Source of the DNA: Voacanga thouarsii
Taxonomy: Eukaryota; Streptophyta; Magnoliopsida; Gentianales; Apocynaceae
Assembly (NCBI GenBank): GCA_026120185.1
Contig: JANUWF010001622.1
Span: forward strand, 1,054,001-1,118,000
Direction of reading: 5' to 3'
DNA length: 64,000 bases
Below the pieces are notes generated by a model. That model was not told the DNA's origin, ran no database searches, and worked only from the letters and a program-made list of their open reading frames with translations. Positions within the stretch are counted from its first letter, which is position 1. Each line of letters opens with the position of its first letter. Below are positions 27,321-37,374 of the stretch, piece after piece. Position numbers and translations under genes: made by a program.

Positions 27321-29892
27321 AACTTACCCAACAACAATGGGGCAGTGCATTTATAATCTCCTACTATTTGTCGGACAACCACTTGAGAATCTCCTATAAT
27401 TCTGACTACTCGAGCTTCCAGTGCCTTCAGAATTCGTAACCCTAACAACAGGGCGTCGTACTCCGCTTGATTGTTAGTTGTCCCCTTCTTTAATTCAAAG
27501 TGAACCTAGCCCTGCTGTCCACTCGGAGATTCCAGAACCACGCCAATACCAGCCTTCCGTTGGGTGCTTGAGCCATCAAACTGTAAAACCCATGGTTTCA
27601 AAGAAACGTACCCTTGTGGCTTGTTTTCATCTGTTTGTGATATCTCCATTGAAGGATGTTCAGCTAAAAAATCTGCAACGGCTTGTCCTTTACTGCCTTC
27701 AGTAACACATACATTAGAGAAAAAGCATGTAATTTGACGGCCCATTTCATCAATCGCCTATTCAATAAACGGCGATTCAACAAGAATTTGACTAGATCTA
27801 TCTTACAGAGTACATGTACTTCCCTAAATAACAAGTAATGCTCCAGCTTTGTGTATGCATAATGGAGAGATAAGCATAGCTTTTCAATAGGAGTGTACCT
27901 GGTCTCCGTATCTGATAGATTCCGACTAAGGTAGTATACTGCCCTTTCTATTCCTTGTTGGTCATCATGAGCCAGCAAACTGCCGATAGACTCATCTGCA
28001 GCTGAGATATATAACTTCATGGGCGACCGGTTATGTGGAGGTGCTAACACTGGTGGATGTGATAGAGCTACCTTTATTTGATCAAACGCTGCCTGATGCT
28101 CAGGTTGCTAGATAAATTCCTGAGATGACTTCAATCGCAGCAACGGCAAAAATACCTTTTGTTTACGTGCGGCGTTTGTCAAAAACCGCCGTAAAAAATT
28201 TATCTTCCCCAGGAAACTTTGTAGTTCTTTCTTCGTTTGAGGTGGTCTTGCTTGTAGAATATCCCGAGCCTTGTTTTGATCTATCTCAATCCCCCTCTGG
28301 TGTACTAAGAACCCAAGGAAATTTTCGACCGTAACTCCAAAAGCACACTTAGCCGGATTGATTTTCAAATGGTGCCGACGCATCCGGAGGAAAGCTTGCT
28401 CCAAGTCGACCAAGTGTTGAAGGAACCTGGGGGATTTCACGACCAAATCATCTATGTAAACTTCCATGGTGTTGCCGATAAGGTCGTGGAAGATGAGGTT
28501 CATGGCCCGTTGAAAGGTGGCCCCAACGTTCTTCAAACCAAATGGCATGACCACCCACTCGAACAAACCAATAGACCCTGGGCAGCGGAAAGCCGTTTTG
28601 TGCGTATCCTCTTCAGTTATAAATATCTGGTTATACCCTGAATAGCCATCCATAAAGCTTAGAAACTGGTTACCCGCAGCGAAATCTACCAACATGTCAA
28701 CCATCGGCATAGCATACTCATCCTTCGGAGTGACCAAGTTCACATTTCTGAAATCTATGCAAACGCGCAGCTGACCCTTCTTCTTAATGACCAGCACGAT
28801 GTTAGATACCCACTCTGCATATTGGCACATACGGATGAATCCGTACCGAAGTAATCTCTCCACCTCTTCCTTGATCCTGGGTAGCAATGCAGGGTTAAAT
28901 CGTCTTGCTGGCTGTTTATGGGGTCTAAAGCCTTCTTTCACAGGTAAGCGATGTTCCACAATGCCTCGATCCAATCCTGGCATCTCATGATAGTCCCATG
29001 CAAAACAGTCTTTGTACTTGCGGATTAGACAGGTTATCTTATCCATTTGCTCCATAGTCAAGTGTAAACTCACCTTGGCTGTTCTGTTCTCCCCTGCTTC
29101 TCCTATATCTACTTCTATCAATGGATCTTGAGCAATGAAGCTGGGAGCTCGTCGGACTTTTGGATCTTCCGGTCGTAAGCCGCTTGGTTCCTCAGTAGTG
29201 ATTAAGTTATGTGTCATTGTCAGCTTGGCGTATTGGCTTGGATCAAGCGTCGGATGATAGAACAGAGCCTCGTTCATGTGGATTTCGGCTGAAAACGGAT
29301 TAGGATCGGCTGGGATTTGCTCCACTTGCTCCCCATCCCAGATCAACATCATCTGGTGTAAAGTGGACGGTACGCAACGGTTTGCATGAATCCAATCCCT
29401 GCCCAACAAAATGGAATAGGCTGGCTTTGCATCAATTATAAAAAAGACCATTTTACTGGTTTTGGACCCGACTGTGACTTCACAAGTGATCACTCCTTCT
29501 GTCGCAGCCGCTTCTCCAGTGAAATTGACCATCTGCACATCGGTAGGGGACAAATCCAACTTGTCTTTCCCCAGCCGTTTCAAGGTAGAGAAAGACATTA
29601 CGTTTAGAACGGCTCTACCATCAACAAAAACCCGAGTAAGTGGCTTGCCATTGACATGGGCTTTGATGTACAGGGGCCTGAGATGGTTAGTATTTTGGGC
29701 TGTCGGAATGGGAAAAAACATCCCCTCTGGAGGAATCTGAACATCTACCAGCTCCACGGCGGCTTTTTCTTCAGTATGAAAATCCTCTTCCATGGATTTC
29801 TGATAAGAAATAGCTCGGAAGCTTGACGGCAAGATGCTAAGCATATTTTGGCCATTATCTAGGCCCAGTTGCTCTTCAACCCAGGTATCCAA
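27310..29892 (-). pseudogene. Tat element pol: protease, reverse transcriptase, RNase H, second RNase H
   Basis: The 594-aa frame 29892-28108 contains the retroviral-type protease region with a FVDGRA site; the usual catalytic D-S/T-G is altered to D-G-R. It also contains a full Ty3-type reverse transcriptase: RVCIDFRNVN, SFMDGYSGYNQI, MPFGLKNVGATFQR and the catalytic box YIDD. After a stop at 28108 the frame continues with RNase H (LYISAADESIGSLL, YYLSRNLSDTETRYTPIEK). From about 27620 a second RNase H follows (LQFDGSSTQRKAGIGVVLE, NNQAEYDALLLGL). The sequence then breaks off near 27310 without integrase. Confidence 0.9.
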
Positions 29893-29981
29893 CAGTCACC
29901 TTTCTTGCGCCCGCTTCCGCTGCTCTCTCCTCTTTTGGGTCTTTGTTGGTCGAGAATAGCGGCTATGCAGAAACGTTTCTT

Positions 29982-31976
29982 TTAGGGTACCTGCATTGTT
30001 AGTTTCCCCTCCTTGCTATAGAAGTGTGCCGCAAAAGTAGGAGGAGATAAACGGGTGAAAACCGACGGTTTACCGTCCAATCTCTGGAATGCTTCCCCTG
30101 TTTCCCCATGCTTATTGTTCCCTACATGTTCTTCCTGTTTCCCATACATTATTTGCAACATGTGCGCATCGGCTAACGGAAAGGGGTCGGTGTCTACCAG
30201 AGTCTCTTCCTTTTTGTCTGCAAACCTCAGTCTCCCATCCTGGATAGCCTTCTGAATGATGTTCCTAAAGACAATGCAACCGTTAGTACTGTGAGAGAAA
30301 GAGTTATGCCATTTACAATACATTTTCCCTTTCAATTCCTCCGGATTGGGAATCTTGTGTCCATAAGCCAAGCGAATTTATTTGTCTGCCACCAATTGGT
30401 CGAAGATTTGTTCCGCTTTTGAAACGTCAAAAGAATAGGTGGTTCCTGATGTGGCCACTTCCTCCTTTCCCTTGCCGGGTTTCAAGTGAGGACACATATA
30501 GGATGCGCCCTTTACCAACTCTGCTGCCATCACCTCGTCGGCGTGCTCTGCTTCCTCCTCGTTAATATCATCTATGACGGATATCATTGTCTGGCCATGA
30601 GAGAACTTGACAGAACGTCTCTTCTCTTTCTCTTTGATCATCTCTTCTATTCGGACAGCATGAGACAATAATCGAGATACATCTGAGAAGTCTTAGAGAA
30701 TGAGTCGTTCTTTGAGTTGCGGATGCATCCTACTAATAGAGATTCGTGCACTCTCTGTTTCAAGCAATTGGGTTGTACATTTGGACTTGGTTTGTCGGAA
30801 ACGTTCGATAAAATCCGCCACATCTTCTAATGCCTTTTGCTTGATTGCCAAAAGGTTTGCAATGAAAACTTCGGGTATAGGCTTAAAGAAACGTTGGTGG
30901 AACATTCTTTCCATGTCCGCCCATGAATATACGGAATTAGGCATTAGATTGGTATACCATGTGAACGCTGCTCCTGTAAATGATAATGAGAACAGTTGTA
31001 ACTTATGCCAGTTATTGTTTCCCAACTCATCACATTGTGCTGTGAATCTTCCGATATGTTCTATGGTGGACTTATTGTCTTCGCCGGAAAATGTTGAAAA
31101 CTCTGGCAACTTGTACCCTCGGGGGAGCATGGCCATGGAATCCACCCATTCGGGGTAAGGCTTTTGGTATATGAGCCGATCTTGTGTCTGTCGCATTACC
31201 ATATCCATCGGCTGGTATGTCTGTTGAAACTGAGGTGAGGGGCTTTGCATGATAGGCCAGGGACCTTGCCCTATGAAGGGCTCGGTGCTGCCGGTGCCCT
31301 GCCCTAGGTTAGCCGCTGTGACTGACGGATGTACAGGAGGGTGCGGTGCAGGGTAATGCGATTGCCCCCCGAAAGGTGGCATGTTTCCCCTAGCATAGGT
31401 GGGAACCGCTTCATATGTCATTGGTAACCCTACTGTTAAGCCCGGACTTCTGCCAGGAAATGCTTCGGCTGGGAACGTGTTTTGACTCACCATTCCTAGA
31501 GCTTGGTGCCCCCCAGTGGCTGGGAAGGATGTGTCTCTTCGCAAGAGGTGTACTAAGCCATAAGTAGGTGCAACATCAGCCGACGACATGGGGTGTGCTA
31601 GTGCCACGTTGGTCCCTGGTACAGGGTACCCCGAGGGCTGAGTGAAGGGTTGCATACTTTGTCTCTGCACAAACTGCTGTAGCTCATTCTGAAGCAAAGG
31701 TAAGAAAATATTAGCAAACTGTGGAATAAGCCCCTGTAAGGGTTCACCAGTATACTGTTCCATAGTATGTTGAATGACAGTTAGTGAGGTGGACGTCGAC
31801 TGAGACGCCAGGGGTGAGGACTGCCCCCCTTGCTCCTCAGTAGTACCCTGAGTACCATCGGTAACCGCAGAATCAAAGACTCCCCAGAGGGCACGGACTG
31901 GGGATCGCTCAGATGTCTCCGGTGCCTGTGGTTGTTGTGGATTGCTTGCCATTATGCATCCTGACTGCAATAGCAT
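29982..31976 (-). pseudogene. Tat element gag
   Basis: One frame covers 31976-29982 with in-frame stops at 30693 and 30378. The N-terminal third is rich in Pro, Gln and Ser. The retrotransposon gag domain follows (LPRGYKLPEFSTFSGEDNKST, FTWYTNL, MFHQRFFKP, SDFIERFR-like DVADFIERFR). Near the end, MYCKWHNSFSHSTNGC resembles the Tat-type gag C-terminal motif. The frame ends at 29982 and pol resumes in a different frame at 29892. Confidence 0.85.
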
Positions 31977-32017
31977 ACGAATACTGACCTTCGGGTCCCA
32001 CTGGGTGTGCCAATCTG

Positions 32018-32714
32018 TGTTGCTATCAAAATAAGGAACCGATGCAAACGGGAATCGACTTCGTATCTGACAAACACAAACGATCCGACAGGGAGTAACA
32101 GCAAATGGTATCGGACCTTTTTTAAATCAGGGACCGGGTTTCTTGAGCTTACTAAAGAAAGGGCTCAAGAAAGTCAATTGAGAAGGCTAAACGGAAGGAC
32201 TTTTCTGGAACATGGAATGATATTTATACTGATCATCTCAACGGAAAGTACAGAAAAAGCTGATATCGAAAGTATGAACCGAAAACTGTAAAAAGACTGT
32301 AAACAAAGCTGGTAGAGGGAAACTAGAACAAAGCAGTAAGAAAGCTGTAAAGAAACAAAATCCTAGACTAGAAAGCTGGAAATGATGATGAGGAAAAAGA
32401 AGATGAAATTGAACTTTGATGGTTTGATCCCCCCTCCTTGTGGGCGATGCTCCTCTTTTATACTTGCTGCAAATGAACCACGAACAGATCTTGGAGTTTC
32501 TTCAGGCCCAAGAATATTCCCAACGATCGTGCAGAGTCCCTTGCGCCAAAAGATCAGGATTCTGTTTGCTCTTTCTTATCGGCTCCACGGTACCGATGTT
32601 GACCATGGCTATCGGCTGTTCGAAAAGGTTGACTTTATTGATTCGTCCTCATTTATCAAATCGGCATCGGCTCGAAGTAACTGTTGCGTCGGCTCGGCAA
32701 AGTTGACGTCAACA
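32018..32714 (-). repeat. 5' LTR of the Tat element (697 bp)
   Basis: It pairs with 25303-25997, and the plus-strand borders are TGTTGCTATC and GACGTCAACA. The sequence just inside (about 31995-32016, minus strand reading GATTGGCACACCCAGTGGGA) is the likely primer-binding region. I did not assign the tRNA. Confidence 0.92.
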
Positions 32715-33709
32715 CGAATAGAAAGAAAAGTTCATTAGTACAGCTACCAAGGAAATTCTTCTAAAATCTATTATTCAAGTCATTCCTACCTATTTCATGT
32801 CAGTCTTTAAGCTTCCAGTGAGTACATGTGACTCTATTTCTAAGATGATGAGGTAGTTTTGGTGGGGTAGTTCTGAAGACAAGCACAAAATTTGTTGGAA
32901 AGCATGAGATTCTCTCTATAGACCAAATTCTAAAGGTGGTTTAGGCTTTCACAACTTAGAAATCTTCAATATTGCTTTGCTTGCTAAACAAGCCAGCTGG
33001 TACATTCTAAAGAACTCATTGTCTTTAGTAGTCCGTGTTCTTTGTGCCAAATTACCATCGATTTGCAAACTTCATGGATGTAACTGCTAGTAGTTCTTCA
33101 TTCTTTGTTTGGTGGACCATTTTAGAAGGTCGAGACCACTTGAAGCTTGGTGTCAAGTGGCGAATTGGCAATAGTGAGGCTAGGAAGATATGCGGTGATA
33201 GCTTGCTAACTTCTCTGCCATCTTTCAAACTATCTTCCCCTTTGAGGATTGAATTTTCAACATAAGAGATGAAAGGATATCGATTAATAGATTTTGATAA
33301 AGCTTGTTGGAAAGAATATGTTCTCACTAAATGCTTTAACTCTTATTAACAAGAGGAAATCCGTAAGGTACCACTTTGTCGTTCTTAGCCACAAGATACA
33401 CAAGTTTGGAGGTATACTAAACATGGGCAATATACTATAAGATCTAGTTATCATCTTTTTATGGACAATCTGCATGCATCAAATGGAAGTCTTTCTTATT
33501 CTAAAGCTAGAAGCTATTCTGAAAAACTTGTGGAGATTGAAAATTCCACCGAAACTGCAGTAATTTTTGTGGCATTTGTTGTCATGACATAGTTCTAACT
33601 TGGGAGAACCTTATCGAAGAATTACTTCAATCTCTCCGTGTTGTCAGTCTCTGGAGGTCCTATTGAGGATCTTAACCATTTTTTATTCAATTGTCCTTTT
33701 ACTCTTGAT
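32715..33709 (+). mobile_element. L1-type LINE, piece D: reverse transcriptase end and zinc-binding region
   Basis: After the CGAAT duplication the LINE frame resumes with ATKEILLKSIIQVIPTYFMSVFKLP, FWWGSSEDKHKICW and GGLGFHNLEIFNIALLAKQ, all hallmarks of the C-terminal half of plant LINE ORF2. It then decays into a zf-RVT-like region (WKSFLF, KFHRNCSNFCGICCHDI). It stops at the CTCTTGAT target site of the hAT element. Confidence 0.85.
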
Positions 33710-33794
33710 TAGGGATGGCGATAGATTAGAAATCCCGACTCTGTCCCTACATACCCCCCCATTTTCCTATCCTTGGCCAATCCCCACCTCTAGC

Positions 33795-34280
33795 TAGAGC
33801 TGTATTCGAACATGAACGAATCGAGCTTCACATTTTCAAACTCGAGTTCGAATATAATCAAACATTGTTCGAGTTCAAGTTCATTCGATTATTGTTTGAT
33901 AATGTTCGAGTTCGTTTAAGTTTGAGTTTGAAAAACTCGATTAACATTCGAATTCGTTTATTTTTTATTTTTATTTTAAAATTTATAAAAATAATAATTC
34001 AAATTTTAATTAAAATAATTAAATATTATAATTTTAATATAAGATTTATTAAGAATAAATCTTAATATTATAAAATATAAATAAAATAATTAATACAATA
34101 TAATTAATTTTTAAAAATATATAATATGTTCACAAACGTTCAAATATGTTCGTGAACATGTTCAAATTCGTTCGTTTATTATTTGAGTTCGAATTCTTGT
34201 TCGAGTTAAACGAACAAGCCTTATTCGAATACGAACGAGTTCGAACGAGTTTTTGTTTGCCAACGTTTGGTTTGTTTACA
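33795..34280. mobile_element. GTTCG-rich hAT-like insert
   Basis: The ends read AGAGCTGTATTCGAAC and, inverted, AGAGTTGTAAACAAAC. The body is full of TCGAGTTCGA/GAACGAGTTCG motifs in both orientations around an AT-rich core. It interrupts sequence that is continuous in hAT copy 1. I see no coding capacity and no clear target duplication. Confidence 0.55.
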
Positions 34281-34613
34281 ACTCTGTCTCTGGCCCTCTG
34301 GGGACAAAATAATCCCCAATCCCGACCCAGTGGGGAAATGGGGGCCCGTTTGGGCACAAAAATATTTATAAATAATTTTTTTTGCCTCCGATATTTTTTT
34401 ATTCAAAACTTTTTAATCATTTCGAAAACTTTTGTAGTAGTTTCCAATGGTTTACATATTAATCATATCACTAAATTAGTAAGAGTAAAATTGATAATTG
34501 ATAATTTTTTCTTTTCTTTTCTTTTTTTTCCCTCTTCTTTTCTATTTTATTTTATTTTATATACATATATAATTTACCTATATATACACATATAATCATA
34601 TAATTTATCGAGC

Positions 34614-35937
34614 AAACTATCTCGGTAACCTTCGAACTATTTTGAAATTCAAATTTTGCCCTCCAACTTAAAAATGTGTAAAAATATTTTTCAAACTTTT
34701 TAATTGTCTTGAGCTGGCCTTTCCATCAGTTGATTAACGGTCAACTCACAATTCCTTTAGTAAGGATATTTTGGTAATTTTATATTTTAATATTAAAATA
34801 TATTATTATTTTATTTTTAAATTCATTTTTAAAATTTTCTTTTATCTTAATTTTTTTCTTTTTCTTTTTTTTTTCTTCTTCCTCTTTCTCCTTCTTCTTC
34901 ATCCTCCTTGCCGCCGCTGTAATTCATCTGTTTGAGCGCAGAAAAAGAGACCCAATTTTACCAGTAAAATTCTCAATGACTTGAATGTCACTGCAAGTCA
35001 AAAGGCTATCACATCTTATTATCAGCAGATTCCTGAAATTGACCCAAAGTGCTCCAGTGAAGCTCCTTCATCTTCTACAAATTCATTCGTTGAGTCCATT
35101 CTTGCTCGGGACAGCCAGATCTAGTTGGAATTTCCTGACCTTCCAAGCAGATAGTTTAATTACTGATTTTCTTCACTACTCGATTTCCTTACCAGAATAA
35201 AGATGATAGCATTTGTGGAATAACTCGTAGGATTAGAGTTTGTTGCATTTTCAATTCAATTAAGGGGCAGAACTCTTGTGACTGTTTAAGATCTTATATC
35301 ACATTCTAATCTCTTCACTACCATGAGACTATGTACTTGGCAATTTACAATCTATATTCAATTGAAATAAAGAAACAGCTTCAATGGTACAAGAATACGA
35401 GTAACATTCATTCATATGTCTCTCTTCATTGGCAAATTAGGTCGAATTTTTCCATTGAACCATATGATTCACAGGATTTAATATTTATCTACTAAAACAT
35501 GATCTTACGTAGAAAAGGAAAAATGCCGCATGTGACAGACAACCTCAAAATCTGCAAGAAACGGTTAGGTTAGTTAAAACCAACTAGGCATAGCAGATTT
35601 TAAAAAATTTTAGTATTTATCCCATTTGTATAGAAGAGGTATTCATATTTAGCAAAAATTGCAGCGGCGGCAAGGAAAAGGAAGAAGGAGGGAAAAGAGA
35701 AAGAAGAAAAGAAAGAAAAAGAAAAAATTAAGATAAAAGAAAAATTTTAAAATAAAACAATAATATATTTAATATTAAAATATAAAATTATCGAAATATC
35801 TTAAAAATTAACAAAATTGTCACGGAAGAGTAAGATCTGGATACTTAAGAAGTTCGAGGAATATTCTTATATTTTTTTAATTAAAGGACAAAACTTGAAT
35901 TTCGAAACAATTTGAGTGTCACTAAAATAGCCCTAAC
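34614..35937. mobile_element. Long-TIR element carrying a protein-like fragment (Pack-MULE-like)
   Basis: Two arms of about 310 bp (34614-34925 and 35640-35937) are inverted copies of each other, starting GAGCAAACTATCTCGG versus GGGCTATTTTAGTGACAC. Both run to a GCCGCCGCTG segment and a CTT/AAG-rich tract at the inner edge. The roughly 700-bp centre is not inverted. It contains an open stretch at 34942-35124 that begins KKRPNFTSKILNDLNV and continues with protein-like composition to a TAG at 35122-35124. I do not recognise the source protein. Long TIRs around a gene-like core are the Pack-MULE pattern, but no 9-bp target duplication was found. Confidence 0.6.
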
Positions 35938-36144
35938 ATATATCATCTACTTATATATATAATATATAATATACAATACATATAATATGAAATATATGTG
36001 GGGCAAGTAGGGTGAGTTGGGCTGGGGGAGGGGATCATGCGCACTCCCTGTCCCCGACCCCCCCCGGCCGACCCTACTTAAATTGGAAAATTCCTAACCC
36101 AATTGGGCTAGGCCCCGATTTAAGTGAGAAAATCGCTATCCCTA

Positions 36145-37055
36145 CTCTTGATATGTGGTCACAAGTCATGCTCGACCTTCCCCTTCTTAAGACCAGTGAA
36201 CGTTTTACCCAACTTTTGTAAGTTGTTATAGATTGGAAGCGTGTCTCAAATCTCACTTTTATGTCACTTACTTTGGAGCCTTGGTGTAACCACAATTCCA
36301 TTATCTTAGAGCACAAATTCACCATAGCTTGTACGGTAGCTCATCTTGCCGTTTCTTTGTCTGATGAATTTCTTCAGGCTACTCACTCTGTCTGCCACAT
36401 CTCTAACCTTGATAGCAAGGTGGATTCTGCAACAAAGCCAATTTAGTGCTGAAAGGAAAAGATCCTTTGGAGTCTTTCGTCCCTTCTTTAGTTGAGGTAT
36501 TAATGGCTCATAAACTAGTTCAGTCTCCTATGTTATCGCAAGTATGGAATGCACCACCTGAAGGATCACTCAAGCTTAACGTCTATGGTTCGTGGGCTTC
36601 ACAGAAGTCTGGCTCTGGGTTTCTTCTCATGGTTATCATGGTATCACTATTATTGCAAGATCATTTCCAATGGGTAAGCTTGGCAGTGCAGCTCATGCTA
36701 AAGCTGCTGCAATTTTCCATGCCTTAAAGGTGATAGCTACTCGTGGTTACAAGTACTTGATTGTTGAGAATGATTACCTTAAAGTATTTCTGGTATCAAG
36801 AATGGTGTGATGGATTTATCAACTTTGGGGCTTTTTTTATAAATCCATCTGTTGAATGTTTGATAGTTCATTTAAAATTATCCAGTTTGCACCAAAATGT
36901 TATAATAAGCAAGCTCATCGAGCAGCATCCCTTACTCTTGGGATTGATTTCCCTATCCTTTGGTTAGGTACAGCCATCCTTTGTATCCCATGATATACAT
37001 TTTGATATGAGCTTATGGATTAATTCCATTTTTTCCTTAAAAAAAGAATAAAATT
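36145..37055 (+). mobile_element. L1-type LINE, piece E: RNase H and 3' end
   Basis: The LINE resumes after the hAT target duplication. Translation contains WNAPPEGSLKLNVYGSW, then the rest of a plant LINE-type RNase H (HAKAAAIFHALKVIATRGYKYLIVENDY), and a terminal KQAHRAASLTLG stretch followed by the A-rich end near 37040-37055. One frame change occurs inside the domain. Pieces A-E add up to about 5.2 kb, close to a full plant L1. Confidence 0.8.
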
Positions 37056-37374
37056 TAAATAGTAGTGGAAGAAAATTACAATTCATCATATATAAAAAAA
37101 ATTAATTCTTTATACAAAATAAAGTCACTATCTATAAGATTGCCTAAAAGAATCATTAATATTAGCTTTTGAACTTCTTTCAAAAACTTGTAAGGATATA
37201 GTTACTAAAACATGTGAAATCAAGCTCGGGGAGTTACGAGTGTGCTAATGAATTATTTGCAAGTAAATATATTTGTTCTTGTGATGATAGTCATGTAACA
37301 AAACACATGCTCTTGTATGACAAAATCGTCATAAACTCGTGATTGGCAATATGTCAGAACAGATGTTCCATGAT

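Larger units (their letters stand above)
25303..32714 (-). mobile_element. Gypsy/Tat-lineage LTR retrotransposon with antisense plant-mobile-domain gene
   Basis: The element lies on the minus strand. The 5' LTR is 32018-32714 and the 3' LTR 25303-25997. LTRs open TGTTGACG and close AGCAACA on that strand. A perfect 5-bp target duplication CGAAT flanks it (25298-25302 and 32715-32719). Internal order on the minus strand is gag (31976 down), protease and reverse transcriptase (29892-28108), RNase H (28050-27664), a second RNase H-like domain (about 27620-27320), then an oppositely oriented gene (26338-27320). A second RNase H domain is typical of Tat elements. No integrase is visible. A purine tract abuts the 3' LTR (25999-26010). 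By eye the LTRs differ by roughly 4-5%, including a 10-bp duplication. Confidence 0.92.
33710..36144. mobile_element. hAT-like element, copy 2, with nested insertions
   Basis: The terminal inverted repeats TAGGGATGGCGAT and ATCGCTATCCCTA are flanked by a perfect 8-bp target duplication CTCTTGAT (33702-33709 and 36145-36152), diagnostic of hAT transposition. It shares internal sequence with 23111-23826. It has no transposase. It has expanded by at least two insertions: a GAAC/GTTCG-rich hAT-like piece at about 33795-34280 and a long-hairpin element at 34614-35937. Confidence 0.9.

Noticed and set aside
27127..27399. 90-codon plus-strand frame
   Set aside because: It is out of frame with the plant-mobile-domain sequence and crosses the deletion junction into RNase H. 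It is a shadow of both.
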